A DNA stretch of 6,576 bases from Myxococcales bacterium. Lineage in GTDB: Bacteria > Myxococcota_A > Bradymonadia > Bradymonadales > Bradymonadaceae. Below, one piece after another: positions 6,453 through 6,576 of the stretch. The position numbers and the translations under genes are program-made. Within the stretch, counting starts at the first letter, position 1, and the number at the start of each line of letters is the position of its first letter. The notes beneath the pieces are model-generated. The model was not told the origin of the DNA. It saw nothing but the letters and a program-made list of their open reading frames with translations, and made no database searches. The DNA lies in contig SKMT01000329.1 of assembly GCA_007120915.1 (NCBI GenBank), positions 1-6,576 on the forward strand, given 5' to 3'.

Positions 6453-6470
6453 GATAGCCTCCGGGCTATC
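6453..6470. repeat. 7-bp hairpin with UNCG-type tetraloop
   Basis: GATAGCC and GGCTATC arms enclose TCCG, closed by a C-G pair; this matches the very stable C(UNCG)G loop in the plus-strand transcript. The nearest T-run (6480-6483) is about 10 nt away, so termination is doubtful. On the minus strand the same element contains GGAGG followed by ATG at 6452. Confidence 0.45.
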
Positions 6471-6519
6471 GGCAGTAGGTTTTGGGCGCAGATCTCGGCG
6501 GGTCGAAGCACCTCAGCAA

Positions 6520-6556
6520 CCCCCGGCTCCCTTCGCGTTGCTTCGGTCGCCGGGGG
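6520..6556. repeat. Long-loop inverted repeat near the right edge
   Basis: CCCCCGGC (6520-6527) pairs with GCCGGGGG (6549-6556) across a 21-nt loop that contains two CTTCG units (6531-6535 and 6541-6545). No T-tract follows. It may be a copy of a dispersed intergenic repeat, but a single copy cannot show that. Confidence 0.35.
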
Positions 6557-6576
6557 GGGACGCAGGTGGTGTTGGA

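Noticed and set aside
6451..6576. Plus-strand open frame running off the right edge from an ATG at 6451
   Set aside because: No convincing ribosome binding site; 42 open codons are unremarkable at this GC content, and the frame passes through hairpins with a Pro/Gly-rich low-complexity product.

Overview
The window looks like a stretch of chromosome from a high-GC, secretion-rich member of the Myxococcota, possibly Bradymonadia. This is inferred from content, not from a marker gene. The signs are long Asp/Glu/Pro linkers after lipoboxes, a cysteine-rich lipoprotein of a type I associate with myxobacteria, and a C-terminal Cys-x-Cys plus membrane-helix sorting tail of the MYXO-CTERM kind. The proteins are strongly acidic, which would fit a marine or salt-tolerant host. 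I see no rRNA, tRNA, CRISPR array, transposase or integrase.

Layout: (1) Bases 2-1513 (+) hold the 3' part of a phosphodiester glycosidase (NAGPA/DUF2233-type) gene. Its start lies left of the window, and it ends in an Asp-rich linker and a MYXO-CTERM-like tail. (2) Bases 1453-3156 (-) encode a lipoprotein of the UshA/5'-nucleotidase metallophosphoesterase family. It converges on gene 1 and overlaps its 3' end by 61 bp. (3) Bases 3157-3451 are a divergent intergenic region with a recognisable sigma70-like extended -10 promoter for the next gene. (4) Bases 3452-5308 (+) encode a large cysteine-rich lipoprotein with a carboxypeptidase-regulatory-like beta domain and a probable ThuA/GATase-like domain, closed by a textbook intrinsic terminator (5335-5374). 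(5) Bases 5375-5644 are noncoding, with several short dyads and repeats just before gene 6. (6) Bases 5645-6382 (+) encode a 245-residue protein that resembles the RQC winged-helix domain and C-terminal helix-turn-helix of RecQ, but has no helicase domain. (7) Bases 6383-6576 are noncoding or unresolved, with three hairpin-forming sequences.

Genes 1, 2 and 4 encode exported, cell-envelope proteins. Genes 1 and 2 are both predicted phosphoesterases, but they are convergent and so not co-transcribed. Gene 6 is the only predicted cytoplasmic protein and is probably a DNA-binding protein; it sits in its own transcription unit. The most unusual items are the stand-alone RecQ C-terminal module with repeats in front of it, and the nucleotidase homolog that lacks the expected substrate-binding arginine. 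I do not see a clear multi-gene novel system in this window.
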